From positions 186,001 to 250,000 of the forward strand of contig JAAWCQ010000004.1 in NCBI GenBank assembly GCA_022793335.1: a stretch of 64,000 bases of DNA, written 5' to 3'. This document shows positions 37,415 to 46,228 of this stretch, piece after piece. The DNA is from Clostridia bacterium (GTDB lineage Bacteria > Bacillota > Clostridia > Christensenellales > UBA1242). Position 1 is the stretch's first letter; every line of letters begins with the position of its first letter. The notes below the pieces were generated by a model. The model was not told the origin of the DNA and did not search any database. It was given only the letters and a program-made list of their open reading frames with translations. The translations under genes and the position numbers were made by a program.

Positions 37415-39181
37415 TCAACCTTTTAAGCTGTCAGCAAATCTTCCTTGATAAACTTTAATTTCATAGTTTTCTCTTAAGAAATTGATGTTTGCCTGCTCAA
37501 AGAATGCATAGTTATCTTGATAAATTTCGTCATAAAGAAGATCTAAATAAGTCTTATCTACAAGCATATTTACTCTTGTATTTGCAAGAACAGAAATCGC
37601 ATGTTCGCCCTCTTCTGAGCCAGCATTTCCTCCAAGCTCAAAAGTTTCATCAATGCCGTCAAACAGATTTTCGCATGCCCCAGTGTAAACAAGAACATGA
37701 ATGCCATAGCTTGAACGAGCAACTTCCATGTCACCTATTTTGCCTCTGCCATTATTGTAAAGTTTCAAACCTGCTTCATTAAATTCTTCAACAAAGCTTG
37801 AAACTGCCTTACCATCCTTATCAACGCCGATTACATAGTTTGATTTTGCGTTGAACATTCCAGTATCTTCATTATAAGTGTAAATATAGTTGTTGATAGT
37901 ATCCCCGATATATCCAACATCACCTGTAGTTTGAGCATTTTTTAAAGCAATTTGAATTTTATCATAAATAATGTCGTTTACTGATAAATTGAAATCATTA
38001 TCTATTTCTTCGTAAATTCCTGTATCTTCATTTAACTGTCTTATTACCGGCTTAATTTGAGAATAGAGAGCGTTTAAGTCGCTTTCATATTCGTCATAAA
38101 CTTCGCTTTCGCTGAGTTTTTTGTTTATTTCTTCATATCTTGCAGTTTGAGCATCGTCAAATTTGAAAAGAATGTTTGCAACTGTGAAATATTTATTTGC
38201 CTCTTCATCCCCTCTAAAATAATAAACATCATTTAAAGAGCTGCTTACATTTTCACCATAATTACCGTCTTTTTCAATTGCATATTTTGTATAACTTGCC
38301 CTTACCTTGCTTGAATAAAGTTTTAAAATATCATCTGTTGTAACTGACGCAATTTCGCCACTTTTTTTATTATTTTCTGAATATTTTTGAACAATATAAT
38401 TTTCATAGTTTACTTTGTAAAGTCTTTCAATTTCTCTTTCAAACATTGACTTAGCATCAGTTGTTAAATTCATGCCATATTCAGCAGATTTCAAGTCAAT
38501 AAGATAATATTTTAAAGCCTTTTGATAATCATCACTTGAGAAGCCTTTTTCAATGAAATTATCATAAATTTCTGCCTTTTCAGCTTCATTATAAAAACTT
38601 TTTAAAATATTATTTGTAGGACGATATCCGTCAAGTAAACCATCTTTTACATTAAGTTTCTTTATTACATAATTCCCATTTTCATCATAGTCTAAGGTGA
38701 CATTTTTTGAATAACCTTCAAATTTAATTTCATCCTCATCTTTCTCTTCTTCTTCAGTCGTGCCTAAAACTTTGTCATAATAATTTTTAAGATTTGCATT
38801 TAATGACTCAACAGTTTGGTCATAAATATAACCTTTTTCTTTTTCATCAAGTCCTTCTCCTGTTTCATAATTTACATTAAAAAGTTTCTCGGCCTCGAGA
38901 ATGACAATTTTTCTATTTTCAAGTTGTTTAAGAGTCATATCTACAGCTTGGGCTTTAGTATAGTTGTAATATTGAACATACATATTCCCATAGCTTTCAT
39001 ATCCAGATATCAATTCGCGGTTTGAAATTTCCGCCACCTTCTTGCCTTCTTTATTATAGATATCAGCAACAACAGCATTATATAATTTATTATTATTAGT
39101 TTCTACCAATGAACAGCCCGCAAATAAGGACATGCAAAGTAGTACAAAACACATTAAAAAAACTTTAATTTTTGATTTCAT
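37415..39181 (-). CDS. PrsA/SurA-like peptidyl-prolyl isomerase lipoprotein
   Basis: A 588-residue lipoprotein with signal peptide ending LFAGC (Cys23). The N-terminal region is a long helical SurA/PrsA-type chaperone segment (ISNRELISGYESYGNMYVQY onward). The C-terminal part ends in a parvulin-like section, EEFNEAGLKLYNNGRGKIGD followed by SSYGIHVLVYTG, typical of the PpiC fold. PrsA-type proteins help secreted proteins fold outside the membrane. A divergent acidic insert lies near residues 135-155. The gene follows mfd, the order pth-mfd-prsA being common in Clostridia. GGAGAC lies before the ATG at 39181; an upstream in-frame start would overlap the promoter. It has its own promoter and terminator. 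Confidence 0.85.
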   Translation of the reverse strand: MKSKIKVFLMCFVLLCMSLFAGCSLVETNNNKLYNAVVADIYNKEGKKVAEISNRELISGYESYGNMYVQYYNYTKAQAVDMTLKQLENRKIVILEAEKLFNVNYETGEGLDEKEKGYIYDQTVESLNANLKNYYDKVLGTTEEEEKDEDEIKFEGYSKNVTLDYDENGNYVIKKLNVKDGLLDGYRPTNNILKSFYNEAEKAEIYDNFIEKGFSSDDYQKALKYYLIDLKSAEYGMNLTTDAKSMFEREIERLYKVNYENYIVQKYSENNKKSGEIASVTTDDILKLYSSKVRASYTKYAIEKDGNYGENVSSSLNDVYYFRGDEEANKYFTVANILFKFDDAQTARYEEINKKLSESEVYDEYESDLNALYSQIKPVIRQLNEDTGIYEEIDNDFNLSVNDIIYDKIQIALKNAQTTGDVGYIGDTINNYIYTYNEDTGMFNAKSNYVIGVDKDGKAVSSFVEEFNEAGLKLYNNGRGKIGDMEVARSSYGIHVLVYTGACENLFDGIDETFELGGNAGSEEGEHAISVLANTRVNMLVDKTYLDLLYDEIYQDNYAFFEQANINFLRENYEIKVYQGRFADSLKG

Positions 39182-39207
39182 TTTGTCTCCACATAAAATA
39201 TACACAC

Positions 39208-39237
39208 ATTTTAGCATATTAAAACATAAAATTTCAA
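39208..39237 (-). promoter_or_regulatory. Promoter of the PrsA/SurA-like gene
   Basis: TTGAAA, 18 bp, TAAAAT with an upstream TGC (extended -10). Confidence 0.65.
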
Positions 39238-39278
39238 CTAAATTGAGGTTGTTTTTGCAATTTAATAAATAATTTTAA

Positions 39279-42200
39279 TCAGTTTAAAGCACTTTCAAAA
39301 AATTCAAGCAGACTTTCCAATCTTTCAAGAACAGTGCCAGAAAGGTCAAATTTAATCTTTACATTGCTGTCAAAAGACAATCTTCCATTAAATTCATCAA
39401 GCCTTTCTGCCAATCTTTCATCAATAATTTTTTCAGTTTTTTCAAGATAAACCAAAGTCTCAAACTTGTTTATTACAATCTTCTTAACAAGAAAACTGCC
39501 TGCAAGATTTCTTAAGTACGCAAGTGTGCAAAGATTTTTGATTTCTTGGGGCGTCTCTCCAAAGCCATCTTCCAAACTCAAAATAAGCTCGTTAAGCTCA
39601 TCCCTTGTTTGCAACTCACCTATTCTCGTATAATAAATCACCCTTTGGTCGCCATCTTCAATATAATCTTCACTGATATAAGCAGAAAGTGTAATCTCAA
39701 GTTTAACATCGCTCTTTCTGTCAATTCTCTCACCTTTAATTTCTTTTATCTCCTCATTGAGAAGTTTGACATACATGTCATAGCCTACCTTTTCAATATG
39801 ACCATGTTGTTCCTTTCCAAATATGTTGCCCGCTCCTCTTATTTCAAGGTCACGCATAGCAATCTTAAAACCAGAGCCAAGCTGACTAAACTCTTTCATT
39901 GTTTCAAGGCGTTTGTAAGCATCTTCATTTATCTGTTTATCTTTTGCATAGGTAAGATAAGCATAACTAAGTCTATCACTTCTGCCTATTCTTCCTCTAA
40001 GTTGATAAAGCTGACTTAAACCAAGCCTGTCAGACTCGACCACCACCATAGTATTGGCAAGCGGAAGATTTATTCCATTTTCTATAAGAGTTGTCGAAAC
40101 TAGAATGTTATACTCGTTATTGTAAAGTCTTCCAATTATATTCTCAAGCAACTTTTCATTCATTTGCCCGTGCGCTACACCTACTTTCAGCTCCGGAAGA
40201 AGGTTTCTTAAATAACTGGCAAATTCCTCAATGCTCTCAACCCTATTATACACCACAAAAGCTTGTCCGCCTCTTGCAATCTCTCTTGAAAGAACATCCT
40301 TAAATAATTGGTCACTTTCTTCGGCAATATAGGTTTGAATAGGAAGTCTGTCTCTAGGAGGCGTTTCAATGACTGAAATATCCCTTATTCCTGACAAAGA
40401 CATGTTAAGCGTTCTTGGAATTGGTGTTGCAGAAAGAGTGATGACATCTATGTTTCTGAATTTATCCTTGATTTTTTCTTTGTGCTCTACGCCAAACCGC
40501 TGCTCTTCATCTAAGATCAACAAACCAAGGTCTTTGTAAATTACATCATCACTTAAAAGTCTATGCGTGCCTATAAGCACATCAATTTCACCTTCTTTGA
40601 CACGCCTTAATATGTCTTTTACTTGAAGAGGCGTTCTAAATCTATTGATTACACCAACGCGCACTCCAAAAGGCTCCAGCCTTTCTTTTGCGGTGCGATA
40701 ATGTTGTTCTGAAAGAATAGTTGTCGGACAAAGAAGTGCCACTTGGCGCCCATTGTATGCGCATTTAAAAGCACCTCGAAGAGCAACTTCGGTTTTCCCA
40801 AAGCCAACATCTCCACAGATAAGGCGTTCCATTACCTTATCACTTTCCATATCTTTATCAATATCGGCAATTGCACGAAGTTGGTCAGGAGTTTCAGCAT
40901 AACCAAAAGCATCAGCAAATTGCTTTTCAAGATATTCATCTCTTCTAAATTTAAAGCCTTTAATTTTCTCTCGTTCTTTATACAGAGCAACAAGAGAAAT
41001 TGCCATTTCTTTAATACTTGCCTTAACTCGTGCAACAAGCCTTGAAAACTCTCCGCCACCAAGTGCTGAAAGTTTAGGAGCAACCTCTCCGCCTACATAG
41101 GCAGATATAGTGTTAGCCTCTTCACTTGGAAGATATAAAATATCACCTTTTTTGTATTCAATTACAAAGTAATCCTTTTCAATATCAGAGATTTTCATTC
41201 TCTCTATTCTTATGCACTTTCCAACGCCATGAAAGGTATGAACAACATAGTCATTGACTTTAGGCAGATAAAATGCAGAATGTTTGTTTTTAGAAAACGA
41301 CACAGTTGATTTTCTAAACAGACTGTCACTGCCAATTCCAACAATGCCTTCTCTTAAAAATGAAAATGAATATGGATTTGCAAGTCTTGTTACATAAACA
41401 ACTCCGTCTTCCAGCTCGCACTCATCATCAAAATCTTTAAAAGACAGATTTTGTTCATTTAAAAAGGATATCAAATTGTTTTTGAAGCGCTCTTCTCCAG
41501 CAAAAAGGATGATTGACTGATGCATATTCTTAAAATCAACAATGTCATTCTTTAATGCCAAAAAGTCAGTTAAATAGCTTCTTGTAGCCACCATTTCATT
41601 TCGATAATCTGCTTTTACTACCTGCATGTTGTCAAAAATATGGTCGGCAGCTGAAAGAAGCTTGTCAAATTTAGCATAAAACTTTTCATCATAAAAGGAT
41701 GCCACTTTATAACTTTTTATTAGCAGCTCTATTTCATCGTTGATTTTCTTAGGCTCATCAAGAATTTTTGTTCCTTCCAAATCAAAGGCACAATCTTCTC
41801 CTAAAGGCAAATATGCAGAATAAATATCAATAAAGTCTATTTTTTCAATATTTTTCATTGATGTTTCATCGAAAATTGAAATATTTTCAACAAAATCATC
41901 AAAAAGCTCTATTCTTACAGGATGCTCTCCTGTGGTAACAAAAATGTCAAGAATATCACCACGCAAAGCAAACTGTCCACCACTTTCAACAAGCCCTGTT
42001 CGCTCATAGCCAAACTCAACAAGTTTTTTTACAACCTCATCAAGACTGAGTGTGTCACCCTTGCTTATTCTAAAAGGAGCAATCTTTTTCTTGTCAAATT
42101 TGATTATTGCTGAGCATGGCAAAAAAATCAAACCGTCAAGCTGACCAGAGCTATATTTGTTTAAACTTTGGATAAATGGAAGAAGATTTCTGTCGTTTTC

Positions 42201-42404
42201 GTCATTATTTTCTCTCGCATTTGATATAATCTCCACTTTTTTACCAAAAGCTTCCAAACCTCTTTTTAATTTACCGGCTGAAACAAAATTGCTTGACAAA
42301 AAAATTAAGCGGTCATAACTTGATGATAAAATTACCTTTTCTCCACCGCCTAAATTTGAAACTACTTTATTATTTGCAATTTCCTTTATCTTTTTAAAAA
42401 ACAA
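39279..42404 (-). CDS. mfd: Transcription-repair coupling factor
   Basis: Mfd removes RNA polymerase stalled at DNA damage and recruits UvrA. The 1,041-residue protein is somewhat shorter than the usual 1,150-1,180. It keeps the UvrB-like N-terminal domain (GQFALRGDILDIF), the polymerase-interacting domain near residue 395 (HTFHGVGKCIRIE), the RecG-like motor with Walker A GDVGFGKTEVA near residue 531, DEEQ near 633, SATPIPRTL and the TRG segment ending GRIGRSD, and the C-terminal domain. The start is a TTG at 42404: AAGAGG lies at ideal spacing and no better ATG exists near. It follows pth by 38 bp and is probably in one unit with pth and the GlmU-like gene. Confidence 0.97.
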   Translation of the reverse strand: MFFKKIKEIANNKVVSNLGGGEKVILSSSYDRLIFLSSNFVSAGKLKRGLEAFGKKVEIISNARENNDENDRNLLPFIQSLNKYSSGQLDGLIFLPCSAIIKFDKKKIAPFRISKGDTLSLDEVVKKLVEFGYERTGLVESGGQFALRGDILDIFVTTGEHPVRIELFDDFVENISIFDETSMKNIEKIDFIDIYSAYLPLGEDCAFDLEGTKILDEPKKINDEIELLIKSYKVASFYDEKFYAKFDKLLSAADHIFDNMQVVKADYRNEMVATRSYLTDFLALKNDIVDFKNMHQSIILFAGEERFKNNLISFLNEQNLSFKDFDDECELEDGVVYVTRLANPYSFSFLREGIVGIGSDSLFRKSTVSFSKNKHSAFYLPKVNDYVVHTFHGVGKCIRIERMKISDIEKDYFVIEYKKGDILYLPSEEANTISAYVGGEVAPKLSALGGGEFSRLVARVKASIKEMAISLVALYKEREKIKGFKFRRDEYLEKQFADAFGYAETPDQLRAIADIDKDMESDKVMERLICGDVGFGKTEVALRGAFKCAYNGRQVALLCPTTILSEQHYRTAKERLEPFGVRVGVINRFRTPLQVKDILRRVKEGEIDVLIGTHRLLSDDVIYKDLGLLILDEEQRFGVEHKEKIKDKFRNIDVITLSATPIPRTLNMSLSGIRDISVIETPPRDRLPIQTYIAEESDQLFKDVLSREIARGGQAFVVYNRVESIEEFASYLRNLLPELKVGVAHGQMNEKLLENIIGRLYNNEYNILVSTTLIENGINLPLANTMVVVESDRLGLSQLYQLRGRIGRSDRLSYAYLTYAKDKQINEDAYKRLETMKEFSQLGSGFKIAMRDLEIRGAGNIFGKEQHGHIEKVGYDMYVKLLNEEIKEIKGERIDRKSDVKLEITLSAYISEDYIEDGDQRVIYYTRIGELQTRDELNELILSLEDGFGETPQEIKNLCTLAYLRNLAGSFLVKKIVINKFETLVYLEKTEKIIDERLAERLDEFNGRLSFDSNVKIKFDLSGTVLERLESLLEFFESALN

Positions 42405-42442
42405 CTTTTTCCTCTTTCTTTATTTATTTTTTTACGCTTTCT

Positions 42443-42952
42443 TTAAATCTTATCAAGAATAATCTCAACTGCGTCCGAAACCGCTTTATTTATCACTGCC
42501 TCGTCTTCAGTCTTGATTTTTGATAATACATAATCAGCAAGATCCATTGACTTGTCACGGCCAACACCAACCCTAATTCGCTCAAAATCTTCACCAATAT
42601 AAGCTACAATTGACCTAAGTCCATTATGAGTGCCAGAGCTTCCCTTTTGACGATATCTGACAGCCCCCTTTTCAAGATCTATATCATCGACCGCCACAAT
42701 AATTCTGGCATCTTTATATTTATTTTTAAGCATAACAACAGCTTCTCCACTATTGTTCATAAAAGTTGTCGGCTTTGCGATAAGCACGCTTTGTCCTTTC
42801 ACTCTCCCTTCTGCAAGCATTGATTTGAATTTTTCTTTAGAAAACTCTGCGCCAATTTGTCTGGCAAGCTCGTCAGCCACCTTAAAGCCAATATTATGAA
42901 AGGTATTTTGATACTGAGTGCCGATATTTCCAAGTCCTACAATAATAATCAT
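42443..42952 (-). CDS. pth: Peptidyl-tRNA hydrolase (SpoVC)
   Basis: Pth releases tRNA from prematurely dropped peptidyl-tRNA. The 169-residue chain is a little shorter than the usual 185-195. It has GLGNIGTQYQNTFHNIGF (catalytic His19; the usual Pro after GLGN is Ile), KPTTFMNNSG, VDDIDLEKGAVRYR with the conserved Asp pair, and GSSGTHNGLRSI. The first base of its ATG is the last base of the preceding stop (TAATG), so it is translationally coupled to the GlmU-like gene. The pth-mfd order is typical of Firmicutes. In B. subtilis the same gene is spoVC. Confidence 0.95.
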   Translation of the reverse strand: MIIIVGLGNIGTQYQNTFHNIGFKVADELARQIGAEFSKEKFKSMLAEGRVKGQSVLIAKPTTFMNNSGEAVVMLKNKYKDARIIVAVDDIDLEKGAVRYRQKGSSGTHNGLRSIVAYIGEDFERIRVGVGRDKSMDLADYVLSKIKTEDEAVINKAVSDAVEIILDKI

Positions 42953-43809
42953 TATTTAACCTCTTTGACAATTCGACTTCCAGCTGCTATTTTATTGCCT
43001 TCCGTTATTTTTGAGTCTTTAATATATGAAGCTTGAACGCTGCAATTATTCAAAATTATGCTGTTTTCAATAATATTTCCACTTTCAAGAATTGTTCCAC
43101 TTGAAATAACGCTCTCGCCTTTTATTATGTTGTTTGGATAAATGACAACCCCGCCATCAATTTCCGCATCAGCATCAATAAAAACAGTGTTTTTGCCAAA
43201 AATTGTAACACCGTTTTTGACATGATAATTTAATATGCGTTCATTAAGAGTTTCATAAGCATAAGCAAGCTTACTTGCACTATCACAGAGAAGCAACGAG
43301 CCTATATCCAAGCCACCAGCCGAGCTTGTAATAAAGTTTGGATTATTTTTCAAAAAATCATTTTTGACAATAAAACCTCTGGTAAGCTGCAAAAAGTTCA
43401 TGCTTTTTGAAGCAAAATAATCCATAATTGAGAAGAATGCAGCTTTGTCAAGCAGAGGCGTATCTGAATAAAATACTGCAATGTATTTTTTGTCAGTAGT
43501 TATATTTCTCACCCTGCTTATAATATCCTCGCAATCATCAAGCACAACCTGCTGGCAACAAGAGCCTGCAAGAAGCACCCAATCAAGCATTGACTTTCCA
43601 CAAAGCAAAAGCGACGAAAAATCTTTTGCTATCTCTTTATTTTCGGCCTTGACAGCAACAAATAAGACCTCATTTTGAATGTAATCATGATTTAGAGGTT
43701 TAATTAAATTTTCTGTAATTGTAATGCTTTCTTCTTTTTCTTCAAGTCCATCAAAATCAAAGGCTATTTGATTTTCGAGAACGATTGTATCAAGTTCTAT
43801 TTTTTCCAT
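42952..43809 (-). CDS. Degenerate GlmU-like protein (nucleotidyltransferase remnant plus partial beta-helix)
   Basis: A 285-residue protein with the outline of GlmU but lacking its active-site motifs. GKSMLDWVLLAG aligns with GlmU GKPMLEHV, YSDTPLL with YGDTPLL, and the C-terminal NGVTIFGKNTVFIDADAEID plus VVIYPNNIIKGESVISSG matches the start of the left-handed beta-helix. The LAAGxGTRMxS nucleotide-binding loop and most of the acetyltransferase domain are missing; GlmU is about 455 residues. It occupies the place, upstream of pth and mfd, where glmU lies in many Firmicutes. It is probably not a UDP-GlcNAc enzyme. The start is the ATG at 43809, because the perfect promoter at 43817-43845 excludes in-frame codons upstream. 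The mRNA is probably leaderless. Confidence 0.65.
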   Translation of the reverse strand: MEKIELDTIVLENQIAFDFDGLEEKEESITITENLIKPLNHDYIQNEVLFVAVKAENKEIAKDFSSLLLCGKSMLDWVLLAGSCCQQVVLDDCEDIISRVRNITTDKKYIAVFYSDTPLLDKAAFFSIMDYFASKSMNFLQLTRGFIVKNDFLKNNPNFITSSAGGLDIGSLLLCDSASKLAYAYETLNERILNYHVKNGVTIFGKNTVFIDADAEIDGGVVIYPNNIIKGESVISSGTILESGNIIENSIILNNCSVQASYIKDSKITEGNKIAAGSRIVKEVK

Positions 43810-43816
43810 ACACTTA

Positions 43817-43845
43817 ATTATATATTTCTTAAAAATATTTGTCAA
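43817..43845 (-). promoter_or_regulatory. Consensus promoter giving a leaderless mRNA
   Basis: TTGACA, 17 bp, TATAAT, then seven bases to the ATG at 43809; no Shine-Dalgarno sequence. Confidence 0.85.
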
Positions 43846-43893
43846 CAAATTTGGCAAAAACTAAAATAATATAAAAAAACATTTAAAATCATT

Positions 43894-43921
43894 TTTGTAT
43901 TTTTTATTTTTATGGTAATAT
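43894..43921 (+). promoter_or_regulatory. Promoter of the type I membrane protein gene
   Basis: TTTGTA, 16 bp, TAATAT, followed by a short leader with GTGAGG before the ATG at 43942. Confidence 0.5.
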
Positions 43922-43941
43922 AAACTAAAGTGAGGTCTTAA

Positions 43942-45030
43942 ATGAGTGTAAAAAAGCTTAAATTTACAGTTATTTTGTCATTATTGCTTCTTGCAGTGAT
44001 ATTATTTGCAAGCATTCCTCTTTCACAAAACTCAGTTTTGTCAAGTGCTCAGTCAGATGAGCATTTCACAATTGAAATCTATGGAAGAGATGGCTCACGC
44101 ATACTTGAAGGCTCATCTGTGCCTTACAATAATGGCGCTGGCTATGTATTCAAATGGCAAGATGCAAATAAATTCACCTTCAACATAAATCCAGAAGGGC
44201 TTAATGTAAAACCAAAGCATGACGCAAACAATACACCTTTTTATAATGTTTCAATAAATATCAACTATTTAAGAAATTATAGAGAAAACCAAAATTTATG
44301 GAATTCACCCTCTCGCTATACCTTTGAAAACTTGGCACAATACTCAATTGTCAAACGCGGCGAAAACAGCTTAAACGAGCTTGTCAATTATAAACCTGAA
44401 TTTTTGATTGATGAAGGTATTACAAGCACGACTACTACTGGAATAAACGCTGCTGCAAAAGAATGGGGAGTTTATCAATTCACCCTTTCAATAGACGGTG
44501 CAACTAAATTGACAATCGACTCGGATTATATTATCATAGAGCCAACAAGAGATATCTTTGAAGCTCCAAAAGCTAAAATGACTATTACAAGCAGTGAAAC
44601 TTCTCTTAGAGATGCCTACCTGTTCACTCTTGAAAATGAAGAAGCTTACAGATATATTGACTCAACAAAGCTCACCTGGTATGCAAAAGGCACAGCCACT
44701 GACGGCACAAAATATGCTCTTGTTCAAATGGATGTAGGCGTTGGCGAATGCAATGACTGCACTGCAGCCCTTTATGACAACGAAAAGTTGCGCACAGGGC
44801 TTAACTTCATCTTTGAAGACCAAGGGAAATATGGCCAATGGGAAATTTGGTGCATATATAAACCAGAGGGTGCGAGTGCTGAACAAATGAGCAATCGCAT
44901 CGAAATCGAAACTAAAAAACAAGTTAGTTATGATTATCTTTATTGGCTTATAGCAGTTGCTGCTATTGTTGCAATTGGTGTAACACTCGGCATAAGCATC
45001 TATAAAAACAAGCGAGAAAAAGTATATTAA
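43942..45030 (+). CDS. Exported type I membrane protein of unknown function
   Basis: A 362-residue protein with a signal peptide (residues 1-36, ending near SSAQS), a beta-rich extracytoplasmic region and one C-terminal membrane segment (YLYWLIAVAAIVAIGVTLGISIY) followed by the short basic tail KNKREKVY. The outer part includes FTIEIYGRDGSRILEGSSVP, AAKEWGVYQFTLSIDGATKL and YGQWEIWCIYKPEG, suggesting Ig-like sandwiches, and a CNDC pair that might form a disulfide. No enzyme motif is seen. It is a single gene with its own promoter and a bidirectional terminator, divergent from the GlmU-like gene. Confidence 0.8.
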   Translation: MSVKKLKFTVILSLLLLAVILFASIPLSQNSVLSSAQSDEHFTIEIYGRDGSRILEGSSVPYNNGAGYVFKWQDANKFTFNINPEGLNVKPKHDANNTPFYNVSININYLRNYRENQNLWNSPSRYTFENLAQYSIVKRGENSLNELVNYKPEFLIDEGITSTTTTGINAAAKEWGVYQFTLSIDGATKLTIDSDYIIIEPTRDIFEAPKAKMTITSSETSLRDAYLFTLENEEAYRYIDSTKLTWYAKGTATDGTKYALVQMDVGVGECNDCTAALYDNEKLRTGLNFIFEDQGKYGQWEIWCIYKPEGASAEQMSNRIEIETKKQVSYDYLYWLIAVAAIVAIGVTLGISIYKNKREKVY

Positions 45031-45034
45031 AATC

Positions 45035-45072
45035 AAAAATGCTTTACATTAAAAGTTTGTAAAGCATTTTTT
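45035..45072. terminator. Bidirectional terminator
   Basis: Stem AAAAATGCTTTAC/GTAAAGCATTTTT with an 11-base loop, between convergent genes. Confidence 0.9.
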
Positions 45073-45093
45073 ATATTTAAATTTTGTCAGCAC

Positions 45094-45489
45094 TTAAAGC
45101 ACATTATGGAGATTTGCACCCATAAAATGCAAATAACCATGACAATACATTTTTATCGACTCCACTGACACCCTGAAAGCTTCAACATCATCAGCAGCGA
45201 TATATTGCTTAAGTTTTGCAATCTCCTGCCCTATCTCTTGGATATTTTTATGATGCACTAAAAAGCATAGATTAGACTCATCAGTTTTCCAGTTGTCATC
45301 AAGGTTGTCAACAGCTAAGACTAGCGTGGTAGTTTTCAAAGTTTTATCTCTTTCAACAATTTGTTCTATTTGAAGACATCTATCTTGAATATCGCTTAAA
45401 GAAGAGGAAACGACATATTCTTCTGCAACGCAAATTCCAATAAGAAGAAGCACAATCAAAATCAAATTTACAATATGCCAAACTTTCAT
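45094..45489 (-). CDS. DUF4363 family protein
   Basis: A 131-residue protein with one N-terminal membrane segment (residues 5-23) and a helical extracytoplasmic domain (DIQDRCLQIEQIVERDK, DDNWKTDESNLCFLVHHKNI). It fits the DUF4363 family, whose genes usually follow DUF421 genes in Clostridia, as here. Function is unknown. Its ATG overlaps the stop of the DUF421 gene by four bases (ATGA), and AAAGGAGC lies inside the end of that gene, so the two are translationally coupled and probably form a membrane complex (inference). Confidence 0.85.
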   Translation of the reverse strand: MKVWHIVNLILIVLLLIGICVAEEYVVSSSLSDIQDRCLQIEQIVERDKTLKTTTLVLAVDNLDDNWKTDESNLCFLVHHKNIQEIGQEIAKLKQYIAADDVEAFRVSVESIKMYCHGYLHFMGANLHNVL

Positions 45490-46202
45490 GCGCTTGCAAG
45501 CTCCTTTGTTTGAAAGGATTTGCCTTCGTCATCCATCATTTGAATATAGCCGTTTCCTGACTGATCAACAGTGAGAATTAAGACCTTTTTAAGCCCTCCT
45601 TTCCCACCATTTTCAGCCACAAGGTCAAAAACCTTTCCTTCATCAAGCCTTGCAATATTGACATTGTCTTTCATTATCTTACCTTCACTTACAAGCACGA
45701 TAGGAATAAAACTTTCATCAACATCAAGTTTTAAATCAGCATTTGTGGCAGGAGCTGCCTCTGATTTTGGCATTACACTCACCTTTCCGTTTGTTTCCAT
45801 AATCGCATACTGCACCTGTGAAATACTGAAATATCCACACTCTCTTAAAGCTGCAAAAATATCATCTGTTGATAAGTTAAGCTTTTTCATTGCATTATAG
45901 TCAATTCCCTTTGGATTGATAATGATGCTTGGTTTTCCGCTGATAAGCTTGCTTAAAAACTGACTTGACTTTGTTAGAATTGTGAGAATAAAGTGCATGA
46001 CTACCAAGGTCAACAGCGGCACAACCCCGTGCAAAACAGGCACTGACACTTCAGCCATTGGTATGGTCGCTAAATCTGCAATAATAAGGGTCAAAACAAG
46101 CTCAAAAGGTTGCATTTGACCAAGCTGCCTTTTTCCCATAAGTCTATACACAAAAAGAACAATAAAGTAAATTAAAATTGACCTAATAATTATTGTAAGC
46201 AT
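45486..46202 (-). CDS. DUF421 (YetF-type) membrane protein
   Basis: A 238-residue protein of the DUF421 family. Three membrane segments occupy the first 85 residues, with the signature YRLMGKRQLGQMQPFELVLT and IADLATIPM; a cytoplasmic alpha/beta domain follows (KPSIIINPKGIDYNAMKKLN, IFAALRECGYFSISQVQYAI). In B. subtilis relatives such as YetF and YdfS have been connected to spore germinant-receptor function and membrane stability. The C-terminal half here is longer than in minimal members. It lies 26 bp after the SpoVB-like gene; its own ribosome site is weak, which suggests it depends on upstream translation. Confidence 0.9.
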   Translation of the reverse strand: MLTIIIRSILIYFIVLFVYRLMGKRQLGQMQPFELVLTLIIADLATIPMAEVSVPVLHGVVPLLTLVVMHFILTILTKSSQFLSKLISGKPSIIINPKGIDYNAMKKLNLSTDDIFAALRECGYFSISQVQYAIMETNGKVSVMPKSEAAPATNADLKLDVDESFIPIVLVSEGKIMKDNVNIARLDEGKVFDLVAENGGKGGLKKVLILTVDQSGNGYIQMMDDEGKSFQTKELASA

Positions 46203-46228
46203 ACTTTATTTTGTGCATTTTTTCTCTT

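Noticed and set aside
39546..40019. 157-residue open frame on the plus strand inside mfd
   Set aside because: Antisense to conserved helicase motifs, with no ribosome site; not a gene.
43810..43857. Longer N-terminus for the GlmU-like protein starting at 43857
   Set aside because: It would run through the consensus -35/-10 elements and adds residues unrelated to GlmU.
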